NCBI RefSeq assembly: GCF_000306965.1
Contig: NZ_JH976434.1
Location: forward strand, 957,797 to 1,021,796
Direction: 5' to 3'
Length of the DNA: 64,000 nt
From: Amphibacillus jilinensis Y1
Lineage (GTDB): Bacteria > Bacillota > Bacilli > Bacillales > Amphibacillaceae
Position numbers and translations under genes: made by a program. Shown here piece after piece: positions 9,421-18,448 of the stretch (position 1 is its first letter; every line of letters starts with the position of its first letter). The notes under the pieces were generated by a model. It made no database searches, was not told where the DNA came from, and was given only the letters and a program-made list of their open reading frames with translations.

Positions 9421-9508
9421 TTGACAAATAAAATAGATACTTTATAATAACTTATATCGAATTAGAATTATTATCGTTAATCATTTGATCAGTTTAGTTA
9501 TGATTAAC
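9421..9508 (+). promoter_or_regulatory. ahpC promoter with PerR-like box and inverted repeat
   Basis: TTGACA (9421-9426) and TATAAT (9443-9448) with 16-bp spacing form a strong sigma-A promoter. Just downstream, 9462-9476 (TTAGAATTATTATCG) matches the PerR box TTATAATNATTATAA at about 11 of 14 fixed positions, well placed to block initiation. A 9-bp inverted repeat GTTAATCAT / ATGATTAAC (9476-9484 and 9500-9508) follows in the leader. Peroxide control by PerR is an inference from this match. Confidence 0.6.
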
Positions 9509-9547
9509 AATAAATTCTATTAAAAAATTTAAGGAGGACGACAGTTT

Positions 9548-10114
9548 ATGTCTCTTATTGGAACAGAAGTACAACCATTCTCAGCACAAGCATTTCAAGC
9601 AGGTAAAGATTTCTTTGAAGTAACAGAAGAAAATTTTAAAGGTAAATGGAGTGTGGTTTGTTTTTATCCAGCAGACTTTTCATTCGTTTGCCCAACTGAA
9701 TTAGAAGATCTACAAAAAGAATATGATGAACTTAAAAAATTAGATGTTGAAGTATATGGTGTATCTACAGATACGCATTTTGTACACAAAGCATGGCACG
9801 AGCATTCAACAGCTGTAGGTTCAATTGAATATATTATGATTGGTGACCCATCTCAAACGATTTCTCGTAACTTTGATGTTTTAGATGAAGAAAGTGGATT
9901 GGCTGATCGTGGTACATTTTTAATTGATCCAGATGGTGTTATTCAAACCGTTGAGATTAATGCAGGTGGTATCGGTCGTGATGCAAGTACAATTATTAAT
10001 AAAGTAAAAGCAGCTCAATATGTACGCAAGAACCCAGGTGAAGTTTGTCCTGCAAAATGGGAAGAAGGACAAGAAACACTTAAGCCTAGCCTAGATATCG
10101 TCGGCAAAATTTAA
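9548..10114 (+). CDS. ahpC: Alkyl hydroperoxide reductase peroxidase subunit AhpC
   Basis: Typical 2-Cys peroxiredoxin (188 aa) that reduces H2O2 and organic peroxides in the cytoplasm. The peroxidatic Cys48 lies in [13 protein letters not shown] and the resolving Cys167 in EVCPAKW, at the family spacing. ATG 9548 follows AAGGAGG. Its reductase AhpF begins 14 bp downstream, so the pair forms an operon. In Amphibacillus-type bacteria lacking catalase this pair is a main peroxide-scavenging NADH system, which would suit this genome. Confidence 0.96.
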   Translation: MSLIGTEVQPFSAQAFQAGKDFFEVTEENFKGKWSVVCFYPADFSFVCPTELEDLQKEYDELKKLDVEVYGVSTDTHFVHKAWHEHSTAVGSIEYIMIGDPSQTISRNFDVLDEESGLADRGTFLIDPDGVIQTVEINAGGIGRDASTIINKVKAAQYVRKNPGEVCPAKWEEGQETLKPSLDIVGKI

Positions 10115-10128
10115 GGAGCTTGATAATT

Positions 10129-11655
10129 ATGTTGGATCAAGAGATTAAACAACAACTTAAACAATATATGGAGCTCTTGGAAAGTGATATTGTTATTAAG
10201 GTAAGTCTTGGTGACGATAAATTTTCTACAGAAACAAAAGAGCTTGTGGATGAAATTTCATCTATGTCTTCAATGATCACCGTTGAAGAGACTAAATTGG
10301 AGCGTACACCAAGCTTCAGTATTAGTCGTAAAGGCGAGGAAACCGGCGTTACTTTCGCCGGTGTTCCCCTTGGTCATGAGTTCACTTCACTTGTTATGGC
10401 TCTCCTTCAAGTAAGTGGCCGTGCACCTAAAATTGAAGACAACCAAATTGAACAAATTAAAGCCATTGAAGGCGAATATCACTTTACAACTTATGTTAGT
10501 TTGTCTTGTCACAACTGTCCTGATGTTGTTCAGGCTTTAAACATTATGAGTGTATTAAATCCTAACATCACCCATACAATGGTTGATGGTGCGGCATTTA
10601 AAGATGAAGTTGAAAGCAAAAACATCATGGCCGTTCCATCCGTTTATCTAAATGGGGAATTCATGGAATCAGGACGTATGACACTTGATGACATCTTAGC
10701 TAAAGTAGGCTCCGGCCCTGATGCAAGTGTAATCAGTGAAAAAGATCCATTTGATGTGCTTGTTGTCGGTGGTGGCCCCGGCGGTGCCAGTGCAGCAATC
10801 TATGCAGCGCGTAAAGGGATTCGCACAGGTCTAGTAGCAGACCGCTTTGGTGGGCAAGTGATGGATACATTAGGAATTGAGAACTTCATTAGTACTTCTT
10901 ATACTGAAGGACCTAAATTAATGGCAAGTGTAGAAGGACATGTCAATGACTATGACGTTGATGTCATGAAGAGCTTGCAAGCTACAAAACTCGAAAAGAA
11001 AGACTTATTTGAAGTTGAGCTTGATAATGGGGCTACCCTACAAAGTAAATCTGTTATTATTTCTACAGGTGCTCGCTGGCGAAATATCGGTGTTCCAGGC
11101 GAAGCAGAGTTCAAAAATAAAGGTGTCGCTTACTGTCCCCACTGTGACGGCCCATTGTTTGAGGGGAAAGAAGTCGCTGTTATTGGCGGAGGTAACTCTG
11201 GTGTAGAAGCAGCTATTGATTTAGCTGGTATCGTGAAGCATGTAACCGTACTTGAGTTCTTGCCAGAGTTAAAAGCTGATGCAGTCTTACAAGAACGTCT
11301 TCATAGCCTACCTAACGTCACGGTTATATTGAACGCTCAGACTACAGAAATTACAGGTGATGAGACGGTTAATGGGATCACTTATGTAGATCGTGATACA
11401 AATGACGAGATTCATATTGAGCTTGCTGGTGTCTTCGTTCAAATCGGTCTCGTTCCTAACACTGATTGGCTAGGCGATACCGTCGAACGTAATCGTATGG
11501 GTGAAATTGTAATTGATAAGCATGGTCAAACAAGCTTACCAGGTGTATTTGCTGCAGGCGACTGTACAGATACCCCGTATAAGCAAATTATTGTATCAAT
11601 GGGATCTGGTGCGACAGCTTCACTCGGTGCATTTGATTACCTGATCAGAAATTAA
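10129..11655 (+). CDS. ahpF: Alkyl hydroperoxide reductase flavoprotein AhpF (NADH oxidase type)
   Basis: FAD/NADH-dependent reductase that recharges AhpC, 508 aa from ATG 10129. That start sits ten bases after AAGGAG; the in-frame TTG at 10120 is too close to it. The N-terminal tandem thioredoxin-like domain carries the C127-x2-C130 pair in SCHNCP. FAD-binding [12 protein letters not shown] begins at about residue 212. The thioredoxin-reductase-type redox pair C336-x2-C339 lies in YCPHCDG, the NADH-binding motif [12 protein letters not shown] follows, and the C-terminal FAD contact is AGDCTD. Length and domain order are canonical. Confidence 0.95.
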   Translation: MLDQEIKQQLKQYMELLESDIVIKVSLGDDKFSTETKELVDEISSMSSMITVEETKLERTPSFSISRKGEETGVTFAGVPLGHEFTSLVMALLQVSGRAPKIEDNQIEQIKAIEGEYHFTTYVSLSCHNCPDVVQALNIMSVLNPNITHTMVDGAAFKDEVESKNIMAVPSVYLNGEFMESGRMTLDDILAKVGSGPDASVISEKDPFDVLVVGGGPGGASAAIYAARKGIRTGLVADRFGGQVMDTLGIENFISTSYTEGPKLMASVEGHVNDYDVDVMKSLQATKLEKKDLFEVELDNGATLQSKSVIISTGARWRNIGVPGEAEFKNKGVAYCPHCDGPLFEGKEVAVIGGGNSGVEAAIDLAGIVKHVTVLEFLPELKADAVLQERLHSLPNVTVILNAQTTEITGDETVNGITYVDRDTNDEIHIELAGVFVQIGLVPNTDWLGDTVERNRMGEIVIDKHGQTSLPGVFAAGDCTDTPYKQIIVSMGSGATASLGAFDYLIRN

Positions 11656-11678
11656 CGATTTAGAAAAATAAGCCAACG

Positions 11679-11725
11679 CACCTCCAGACGTTAGAGTCAA
11701 AAACTAACGCCTGGGGGTGTTTTTT
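11679..11725 (+). terminator. ahpCF terminator
   Basis: The stem CACCTCCAGACGTTAG / CTAACGCCTGGGGGTG, with small mismatches, is followed by six T, 24 bp after the ahpF stop. Confidence 0.85.
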
Positions 11726-11736
11726 GGTTCTGCGTC

Positions 11737-11986
11737 AAATGACGTTGGTAAGTCCTAGTAGTCAACTAAATTATCATGTGTTCGAGGCCGGGACGAAACA
11801 AAAACGGTTGTCTAAAACACGAACGGTTCTATCAAAAAATCATTGCAATGTGAAATAGTATTTCCTCTGCGGTTCAAGCATCATTCTGTCATCATTTAAC
11901 GATGTTGAAATGAAGATCAAACGATCACTTGAAACATAGAATTGAAAAATGACGTTAGTGCGTTTTTTTAATCACCAACGTCATTT
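11737..11986. repeat. Composite repeat region with truncated A copy (A2)
   Basis: A 13-bp perfect inverted repeat AAATGACGTTGGT (11737-11749) / ACCAACGTCATTT (11974-11986) encloses a truncated family A copy. That copy spans 11784-11873: it begins GAGGCCGGGACGAAAC, shares GTCTAAAACACGAA and CATTGCAATGTGAAATAG with A1, and then diverges. A further AAATGACGTT at 11947-11956 could form an alternative hairpin with the right arm. No gene is visible. Confidence 0.55.
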
Positions 11987-12167
11987 ATTTTACAACCTGT
12001 TTTTTAAGCTTTTTCTGTTTGCAGATTGTTACCCCCCATTTCAGAAACGTTAAAACCCAAGGCATATCAAGATTCAACACATACGCTAATTAGAAAATAT
12101 AAATCGTGATATAAAACCCTTACACCCCACGCACGATTTGCAAAACGAAGTCAAAAATAGTATAGTT

Positions 12168-12188
12168 AAATCGTAATAATTACTATTT
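12168..12188 (+). promoter_or_regulatory. Zur box upstream of the G3E GTPase
   Basis: The 21-bp site AAATCGTAAT-A-ATTACTATTT differs at one position from the palindrome AAATCGTAATNATTACGATTT bound by the zinc repressor Zur in Bacillus. It ends 17 bp before the start codon, so zinc-replete repression of the downstream gene is expected. Confidence 0.8.
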
Positions 12189-12204
12189 AAGAAGGGGTGT
12201 AAGC

Positions 12205-13185
12205 ATGTTACCAAAAGATATGCAAATTCCCGTAACCATATTGACGGGTTATCTAGGTGCAGGTAAAACAACGTTGTTAAATAGAATTCTTGCAGAAAAA
12301 CACAATCAAAAAGTAGCGGTCATTGTAAATGAATATGGTGAAGTAGGAATTGACAATCAACTTGTTATTAATTCTGATGAAGAGATTATTGAAATGAATA
12401 ATGGTTGTATCTGCTGTACAGTTAGAGGTGATTTAGTTAAAATACTTCGTACGTTAATTATGGCTAAAGATAACAATCACGTTCATTTTGATCGTGTGGT
12501 AATTGAGACGACTGGCTTAGCAGACCCAGCTCCCGTTGCACAAACCTTTTTAATGGATCAAGATTTGACTGCCCAATTTATGATTGATAGTATTGTCACT
12601 GTTGTTGATGGCAAGCATATTTCTCGCCATTTAGATGAGAAAGATGAAGCTCAAGAGCAAATAGCCTTTGCCGATATCATTCTTTTAAATAAGTTAGATT
12701 TACTGCAAAAGCATGAACGACTTGAATTGCAGCAACGAATAAACATGATTAATCCAACTGCAAAGTGGTTATTTGCAAAACATTGCGCTATAGCAATCGA
12801 TGACATATTAAATGTCCAATCCTTTAATTTGGACGACAAGCTACGAATTCACCCTCAATTATTAGAAGATCATCATCACCATCATAATGACCACATTAAA
12901 TCAATAGCCTTTGTTGAAGAACAACCACTTAACCTATTAAAAGTAGATCGTTGGATGAGTTGGCTAATTCAAGAAAAAGGTGAAGACCTTTTAAGGTACA
13001 AAGGCATTTTAAATATTGATGGTGTTGAAGAACGTGTCATCTTCCAAGGCATACATATGCTATTTGCGGGAAGAACAGATCGCAAGTGGAGAGTTGAAGA
13101 GCCAAGGGTGAGTAAATTTGTCCTGATTGGCAAAAACCTTGATGAAGAAATGTTAACAAAACAATTTAAGCAATGTTTAGCTTAA
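12205..13185 (+). CDS. COG0523/G3E GTPase, putative zinc chaperone (YciC/ZigA type)
   Basis: Metal-chaperone GTPase of 326 aa. It has a Walker A at residues 14-22 (TGYLGAGKTT), the metal-binding CxCC at 68-71 (GCICC), ETTGLADPAP switch region, an NKLD guanine motif, and a His-rich loop (EDHHHHHND) at about 215-225 before the C-terminal CobW_C domain. Family members insert or deliver zinc during scarcity. The near-perfect Zur box immediately upstream supports that role over cobalamin synthesis. It is a single-gene unit closed by the terminator at 13279. Confidence 0.92.
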   Translation: MLPKDMQIPVTILTGYLGAGKTTLLNRILAEKHNQKVAVIVNEYGEVGIDNQLVINSDEEIIEMNNGCICCTVRGDLVKILRTLIMAKDNNHVHFDRVVIETTGLADPAPVAQTFLMDQDLTAQFMIDSIVTVVDGKHISRHLDEKDEAQEQIAFADIILLNKLDLLQKHERLELQQRINMINPTAKWLFAKHCAIAIDDILNVQSFNLDDKLRIHPQLLEDHHHHHNDHIKSIAFVEEQPLNLLKVDRWMSWLIQEKGEDLLRYKGILNIDGVEERVIFQGIHMLFAGRTDRKWRVEEPRVSKFVLIGKNLDEEMLTKQFKQCLA

Positions 13186-13278
13186 AAGATCAATTTCAAG
13201 GATGACCGGTGAATTCTTCAAGTTTAATGCCTTAACAACAAAACATAACCATTACAGCAGGTGAAAACATATTTTTGA

Positions 13279-13320
13279 AAGTATCCATAGCCCTTCTATT
13301 TAGGCCATGGATACTTGTTT
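13279..13320 (+). terminator. Bidirectional terminator between G3E GTPase and SDR
   Basis: AAGTATCCAT (13279-13288) pairs with ATGGATACTT (13307-13316), flanked by A and T runs, between two converging genes. Confidence 0.75.
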
Positions 13321-14259
13321 TTATGAGGATGTGCGTTCGCCACCATTAGGATGTAAGGTTTGCCCCGTCATAAATCTAGAATCATCTGAAGCTAAGAAAA
13401 CATAAGAAGGTGCAAGTTCAAATGGTTGTGCCATTCTTTGCATTGGGTTTTGTGATCCAAAAATGGCGACATCGTCTGCTGGAAAACTAGCTGGAATTAA
13501 CGGTGTCCAAATACGCCCAGGTGCTACTGCATTGACACGGATTCCCTCTTCGATAAGATTCATTGCAAGCGCACGTGTAAAACCAATATTAGCTGCTTTA
13601 GTGGCTGTATAATCAATCATTTGTGCTTCACCCGCGTATGCAACAATAGAAGCGGTGTTAATAATTGAACTACCTGCCTTTAAATGTGGAAGGGCTGCAC
13701 GCGTTGTATAAAATGGAGAATAAACGTTCACTTTAAGGGTATCATCGAACTGTTCATCGGTAATATTTAATAAACCAGGTTGGCGAAACTGAATACCAAC
13801 ATGATTAACCAAAATATCTAGCCCGCCAAATGTAGCCACAGTATCTTCCACTATGCGTTCACTCTGTGCTTTTTTTCTTAAATCGCCTGGCAACAATAAA
13901 CACTTTTGTCCCCGTTCTTCGACCTCCCTTTTTGTGCGGTTCGCATCTTCATGCTCATCTAAGTAGGCTATCGCTACATTTGCTCCTTCTTTTGCAAATG
14001 CAATGGCCACCGCTGCGCCAATTCCGCTATCTCCACCGGTAATAAGTGCTACTTTTCCTTTTAACTTACCACTGCCAATGTAGTTTGGGTTGTCTATAAT
14101 TGGCTTGGGTTCCATTAATTTTTCCACACCTGGTTGACGAAGTTGTCTCTGTTCAGGCGCACTTAGTGGTATATCTTCGTATTTTGTTATTGTTCCGAAA
14201 TATGGATAAATAGGATAGGCTTGTTGTCTTTCTTTTTCGTCATTGTCCTTCTGATACAT
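13321..14259 (-). CDS. Short-chain dehydrogenase/reductase, general-stress type
   Basis: NAD(P)-dependent oxidoreductase of 312 aa in the YhdF/GsiB-neighbour (general stress protein 39) subgroup. It has an N-terminal extension of about 65 residues rich in Tyr, Pro and Gln. The nucleotide-binding motif is TGGDSGIG at 74-81. The active-site YxxxK is in [11 protein letters not shown], with a Ser in SSIINTASI before it. A C-terminal [12 protein letters not shown] is typical of the subgroup. ATG 14259 follows AAGGAGG. The substrate is not inferable. Confidence 0.9.
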   Translation of the reverse strand: MYQKDNDEKERQQAYPIYPYFGTITKYEDIPLSAPEQRQLRQPGVEKLMEPKPIIDNPNYIGSGKLKGKVALITGGDSGIGAAVAIAFAKEGANVAIAYLDEHEDANRTKREVEERGQKCLLLPGDLRKKAQSERIVEDTVATFGGLDILVNHVGIQFRQPGLLNITDEQFDDTLKVNVYSPFYTTRAALPHLKAGSSIINTASIVAYAGEAQMIDYTATKAANIGFTRALAMNLIEEGIRVNAVAPGRIWTPLIPASFPADDVAIFGSQNPMQRMAQPFELAPSYVFLASDDSRFMTGQTLHPNGGERTSS

Positions 14260-14410
14260 TAGGCATCCTCCTTATTTTTATCACTATGCTAAATTATGTT
14301 TGTACGTAAAAAAGGTGCCTATTGATTGATATCAAACAGCTTTCACGTTTCCAGCAGATCAACAACATAGATCATAGAACAAAATAATACAGGTTGCATA
14401 ACTTATAATT

Positions 14411-14552
14411 AAACGAACCTTCAATCAGTGGGCAGCTTCGTTCTTCACCGCTGATCAATCGTTGAGTGAATCAGAACATTAGCCTCTGTTAGCTCCCGCT
14501 TAAACAGATTCATTCTATGGCGGGCGTTTGACGGAGGGTTATCTGTGATAAA
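14411..14552 (+). repeat. Repeat family R, copy R1
   Basis: It opens with AAACGAACCTTCAATCAGTG. Hairpin I is formed by CAGTGGGC with the CGCTGATCAATCG side. Hairpin II uses CTCCCGC with GGCGGGCG. It closes with GGTTATCTGTGATAAA. The copy ends directly at the AAAGGAGG site of the 56-aa frame at 14570. Confidence 0.85.
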
Positions 14553-14569
14553 TAAAGGAGGAAATGAAC

Positions 14570-14740
14570 GTGAACCCTTATCAATACTCTGGTGTTCAGC
14601 TATTGTTACTCGATCAGTCGGATCAAACCGTCCAAATGAGGTATAATGATAATCCCTATACATGGCCAATGCGTTTAATCGGCCAACGACCACCCTATTA
14701 TACAAATCCGCGCTACACTCAAACATTTCCAATTATTTAG
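14570..14740 (+). CDS. Small hypothetical protein, 56 aa, Tyr/Pro-rich
   Basis: The frame starts at GTG 14570, eight bases after AAAGGAGG (14554-14561); an in-frame ATG at 14564 is too close to that site. The product begins MNPYQYSGVQLLLLDQ and ends YYTNPRYTQTFPII, with many Tyr, Pro and Gln and no membrane helix or Cys. I do not recognise it. The good ribosome binding site supports translation. The gene is exactly framed by repeats R1 and R2, and its stop lies eight bases before R2. It may be a real small protein or chance. Confidence 0.45.
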   Translation: MNPYQYSGVQLLLLDQSDQTVQMRYNDNPYTWPMRLIGQRPPYYTNPRYTQTFPII

Positions 14741-14747
14741 TAAAGAT

Positions 14748-14893
14748 AAAACGAACCTTCAATCAGTGGGCATATTCACTCTTCTCCCACTGATTGGTCG
14801 TTGAGTCAATCAGGACATTAGCGTCCACTTAAACAGATTCATTTTGCTCTCTATTTTGTGATCAGCGTTTTACGAACGCTTATCTGTCATAAA
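14748..14893 (+). repeat. Repeat family R, copy R2
   Basis: It opens AAAACGAACCTTCAATCAG. Hairpin I is near perfect (CAGTGGG with CCCACTG). It closes CTTATCTGTCATAAAT. The second stem is degenerate, lacking the GCTCCCGCC arm. From its end to 15105 (about 210 bp) I see no gene or clear signal. Confidence 0.8.
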
Positions 14894-15114
14894 TCTCACC
14901 TGCGCGTCTAAATCGAAAATCCATATCCAAAGTCAACGCTTATATTTACTATGAGGTTTACCCTTATGCTATCTTAGTTGCACCTGAAAATTCAGATGAG
15001 AAAGTTGAGTTATTTAAAAATACAGCTACCATTTTTAAAATCTACACTTTTACTCGAATGAAGGTGAGGGTGTTCGGTTAAGCTAATTTAAAATGAACGC
15101 AAAGGATGAAAGAG

Positions 15115-15798
15115 ATGACAGTAATCAGTGAGATTGGTTTAGTAATTGGACGAATATTAACAATAATCCCTTTACTATTAGCAGTTGTTTTATTTATGGG
15201 AAAACGCGCCATTGGTCAATTGCCCGTTTTTGACTTTATTATTATTATTGTGCTGGGTTCTGTCGTTGGTGCAGACATCGCTGACCCCGATATTGACCAC
15301 CTACCTACTGCTGTTGCTGTCTTGGCTATTGCAGGCTTTCAGCGTCTTATTGCTAATAGGAAATTGGCTAACAGGAAACTAAATCAGTTACTTACCTTTG
15401 AACCAACTGTTATCATCCATGAGGGGAAATTTATTTATCCACACGTAAAACGCATTAAATACACAATTGATAATATTCTTCAGATGCTCCGAGAAAAAGA
15501 TATATTTGATATTGGAGAAGTCGAAACCGCGATTATTGAACCTAATGGTAATTTAAGCGTTCTGAAAAAAAAAGGCGGACAAGCCAGCGAAGCCTATCCG
15601 ATTATTATGGATGGTGTTATTGAACGTGATATTTTGAAGTTTGTAAAAGTAGATGAAAAATGGGTATTAGACCAACTGACGAGGCTAGGCATTACAGATC
15701 TTGGGTCCGTCTTTTTCGCTTCGATCAATATTAATCACGAATTACATATCTCACTAAAAAATCAAGTGCAACCTCAAGTACCTCCCATTAAGTATTAA
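15115..15798 (+). CDS. DUF421-family membrane protein (YetF type)
   Basis: About 227 aa from ATG 15115, which sits eight bases after AAAGGA; the in-frame ATG at 15106 has no usable site. Three N-terminal membrane helices (about residues 8-75) are followed by a soluble C-terminal part of the YetF/YrbG type (FDIGEVETAIIEPNGNLSVLKK). Family members are paralogous, stress- or sporulation-linked proteins in Bacillus with no known biochemical activity. It stands alone and is followed by a weak hairpin at 15820-15843. Confidence 0.85.
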   Translation: MTVISEIGLVIGRILTIIPLLLAVVLFMGKRAIGQLPVFDFIIIIVLGSVVGADIADPDIDHLPTAVAVLAIAGFQRLIANRKLANRKLNQLLTFEPTVIIHEGKFIYPHVKRIKYTIDNILQMLREKDIFDIGEVETAIIEPNGNLSVLKKKGGQASEAYPIIMDGVIERDILKFVKVDEKWVLDQLTRLGITDLGSVFFASININHELHISLKNQVQPQVPPIKY

Positions 15799-15858
15799 TA
15801 TACTCACCTTAGTTTAATAGGCTAGTTGAGTTGCCAACTAGCAGTCAAATCTACTGAC

Positions 15859-16629
15859 TTAACTTTTATCAACGGGTGATTTTTTCACTAATACATAGGA
15901 TGTAATCGCAGCAGTTACCGGAATAATAAGTGCAACACCAATACCTGCACACAAAATAGTAATCATTTCAGCACTAAAGACTTTTGAATTGATAATTTGA
16001 CCAAAACTATAAGACAAATCCTTATAACGCACAAGCAATGCTAAATAACCACCAAAAAAAGCAAAAAATAATGTATTTGCACTCGTGCCTAATAAATCCT
16101 TACCAATGCGCATTCCTGCATGAAACAAGGCACTCATACTAATCGTTGGATGGTGACGGTGAATCTCAAACATAGGCGAACTAATTGAAATCGCTTCATC
16201 TGTTACCGCTCCAATTGTGCTCATAATCACAACTGACGTTGCCACCTGTAAAAAGTCAATGCCTAAATAGAAGGAGTAAATCGTTAAACCTTCGACCTCT
16301 TCATCACCAAACCCTTGTACCATGACCCGATCGGTGACAAATTGAATAAATAATAGCAAAAGAACCGTTGTTATAATGGTAGAAACAAAAGCTGTTTTTG
16401 TTTTGACATTTGATTCATTAATAAAGAATAATGTAACAGCACTAATTAATGCACAAGCAATAGCCGTTAAAATAACGGGACTCGCATTTGAATCCGTCAT
16501 AATTAATATGGTTACTAACAGTACTAAGAAGTTAATAAACAAAGCTACAAAAGAACGGACTCCTTTTTTGCCACCAACTAGTGTCATTAAAAAAAACAAA
16601 ATAGCTGTTAAAATGACTAATGCATTCAT
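15859..16629 (-). CDS. YibE/F-family membrane protein (second of a pair)
   Basis: Integral membrane protein of 256 aa with about seven hydrophobic helices and a conserved loop GMRIGKDLLGTSANTLFFAFFG. Its ATG overlaps the stop of the upstream YibE/F gene by four bases (ATGA), indicating translational coupling. The two proteins share the GxDxxGTxxNxLFFA motif, so the pair looks like a heteromeric transporter or channel derived by duplication. Substrate unknown. Confidence 0.85.
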   Translation of the reverse strand: MNALVILTAILFFLMTLVGGKKGVRSFVALFINFLVLLVTILIMTDSNASPVILTAIACALISAVTLFFINESNVKTKTAFVSTIITTVLLLLFIQFVTDRVMVQGFGDEEVEGLTIYSFYLGIDFLQVATSVVIMSTIGAVTDEAISISSPMFEIHRHHPTISMSALFHAGMRIGKDLLGTSANTLFFAFFGGYLALLVRYKDLSYSFGQIINSKVFSAEMITILCAGIGVALIIPVTAAITSYVLVKKSPVDKS

Positions 16630-17750
16630 ACACTCGCTCGCTTTCGATTAATAAAAAAGATCGTCGTATATAACCCAATTGGAATAGTTAAAACAATACC
16701 AATACCGCCCGCCAAGGCTCTTGTCAACTCTAGTGATAAGTTTAGTGATAATGTAAATCCTAGCGGTGCTCCATTCATAAAATAAACTAACAAGGTAGGG
16801 ATCGTTCCACTAACATAAGCAAAAAACAAAATATTTGTCATCGTTCCCATAATATCTTTTCCTATCTCAATTCCTGATTGCTTTAGATCATGATCAGAAA
16901 TCTGATGATTTTTATCATAAAGACTAAATAGTGATGAGGAAATGGTGACCGCGACATCCATGACAGCTCCAAGCGCACCAACTAAAATACCCGCCATAAA
17001 TACAGCTTCAGGTGGTCGCGTTAGAAATTCCATCTCTTCAAACCGCAAACCCTCCGCATTAGTCATTGCCAAAACCAACATTGTAATAAAAAGCAAAGAA
17101 AATGTTCCTATTAAAGTTGCTATAATCGCTGCATAGGTTTGGTGTGTAAGCCCACTAACCAACACTAATGATAAAGCGGTCATAGCGATCACTGCTAGAC
17201 TCATAATAAACAATAGTGTTACATCATTTGTAGCAATATACACATCTAGAGCTAGGCTGATCAAAACCGCATTAACGACTAAACTAATCACAGCAAATAA
17301 TCCTTGACGCCGACCAACAGCTATCAAAACCAGCATAAAAAACCAACCGACTAGCAACAAATAATGATCGCGTTTAGCATCGATAATACTACCCGTCAAG
17401 TCATCTCCCTCTTGCACTTGATCTATTGTAACAAACACGTCATCCCCCACTTGAAATTCTGGGTGATAAACACGAGATTGACTAAATTCATTCTCCAAAT
17501 AAACGCGCTCACCTTTTTGTAGACTATTTTTCAACTTGCCCTCAATTGCTTGCGTATAGATAATATCGATATGCCCTTGCCCGTCGGTGACTTCTTGTTC
17601 GTCAATGATCGTCACTTTAGTAACTTCAACAATGGGATCTTGGTAAAAAGCGTGATTGTGATAAACAAAATAAATCGAACTAACCAATACAGTACTTAAT
17701 ATAAACAAGAATACAAGTCGCTTTCGCGGTATTTTTTTTATCATATTCAT
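16626..17750 (-). CDS. YibE/F-family membrane protein (first of a pair)
   Basis: About 374 aa from ATG 17750, seven bases after GCGGAGGG; an upstream in-frame TTG lacks a site. One N-terminal membrane helix (about 10-30) leads into an extracytoplasmic beta-rich domain of about 100 residues. Then come about seven helices with the signature IGKDIMGTMTNILFFAYVSG. It resembles the longer YibE-type partner in lactic acid bacteria. It overlaps the following short paralogue by four bases. Confidence 0.87.
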   Translation of the reverse strand: MNMIKKIPRKRLVFLFILSTVLVSSIYFVYHNHAFYQDPIVEVTKVTIIDEQEVTDGQGHIDIIYTQAIEGKLKNSLQKGERVYLENEFSQSRVYHPEFQVGDDVFVTIDQVQEGDDLTGSIIDAKRDHYLLLVGWFFMLVLIAVGRRQGLFAVISLVVNAVLISLALDVYIATNDVTLLFIMSLAVIAMTALSLVLVSGLTHQTYAAIIATLIGTFSLLFITMLVLAMTNAEGLRFEEMEFLTRPPEAVFMAGILVGALGAVMDVAVTISSSLFSLYDKNHQISDHDLKQSGIEIGKDIMGTMTNILFFAYVSGTIPTLLVYFMNGAPLGFTLSLNLSLELTRALAGGIGIVLTIPIGLYTTIFFINRKRASV

Positions 17751-17894
17751 AAGAAAACCCTCCGCTTTTCCCAAATAACCAAGTTCATCTTAACATATTT
17801 TCAGCAAAGCTAGAAAAAATTTCAGCTCTGACGACTTAAAATTTTGATTTTAAACAACAAAATATTTAAACTTAACCGAAAGGAGTGAAGCGAA

Positions 17895-18329
17895 GTGCAA
17901 AACAACATTCGAACAATTCAAGCAAACAGCATGCGAACGAAAGCTTACCAAAATCAACATAAGCTACGAAATTTCAATTTTATGATTGATATCCCTCGTG
18001 CTTTAGGGGGTGAAAACAAAGCAGCTACGTCAACCGAATATTTGCTCGGTTCATTAAACGGTTGTCTGATGATCGTTATCGAAATGGTAGCCAAAGAACG
18101 CCAACTGACGATCCAGTCGCTTGCTATTCATTCAGAAGCGACGAGTGATCGCCGTGGCATGCTAGGAACAGCAAACGTACAACCCTACTTCCTCACTATT
18201 GACCTTTATATTACATTGACGGTTAAGGAAGATATAGATATTGAAAAATTTATCGAGATGTCACTCTCACGTTGCCCAACTTATAATTTGATTTACGATA
18301 GTCGAACTAAAATTAATATCCATATCTGA
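17895..18329 (+). CDS. OsmC/Ohr-family thiol peroxidase-like protein
   Basis: Small (144 aa) OsmC-fold protein. The two redox Cys of the family are present: Cys57 in LNGCLMIV and Cys127 in SRCPTYNL. The spacing of 70 residues fits the YhfA/OsmC type more than Ohr. GTG 17895 follows AAAGGAGTG. It likely reduces organic peroxides or other thiol-reactive compounds. It stands alone between opposing genes. Confidence 0.87.
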   Translation: MQNNIRTIQANSMRTKAYQNQHKLRNFNFMIDIPRALGGENKAATSTEYLLGSLNGCLMIVIEMVAKERQLTIQSLAIHSEATSDRRGMLGTANVQPYFLTIDLYITLTVKEDIDIEKFIEMSLSRCPTYNLIYDSRTKINIHI

Positions 18330-18401
18330 TATCTGAGCCATATTCGTTCATTTTTCTTCGCTTAGGATTAATTTTGTACTTCGGAACAAGTAACAAGAAG
18401 C

Positions 18402-18428
18402 AAAAACTCACATGAGATTATGTGAGTC
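18402..18428 (-). terminator. Terminator of the M20 amidohydrolase gene
   Basis: On the minus strand ACTCACAT / ATGTGAGT forms an 8-bp stem followed by TTTTTG, 21 bp after the stop codon. Confidence 0.75.
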
Positions 18429-18448
18429 TTCACTTCTTAACTTGAGCT

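Noticed and set aside
14445..14732. Minus-strand 95-aa frame
   Set aside because: It runs antisense through R1 and the 56-aa frame, starts without a ribosome site and reads repeat sequence.
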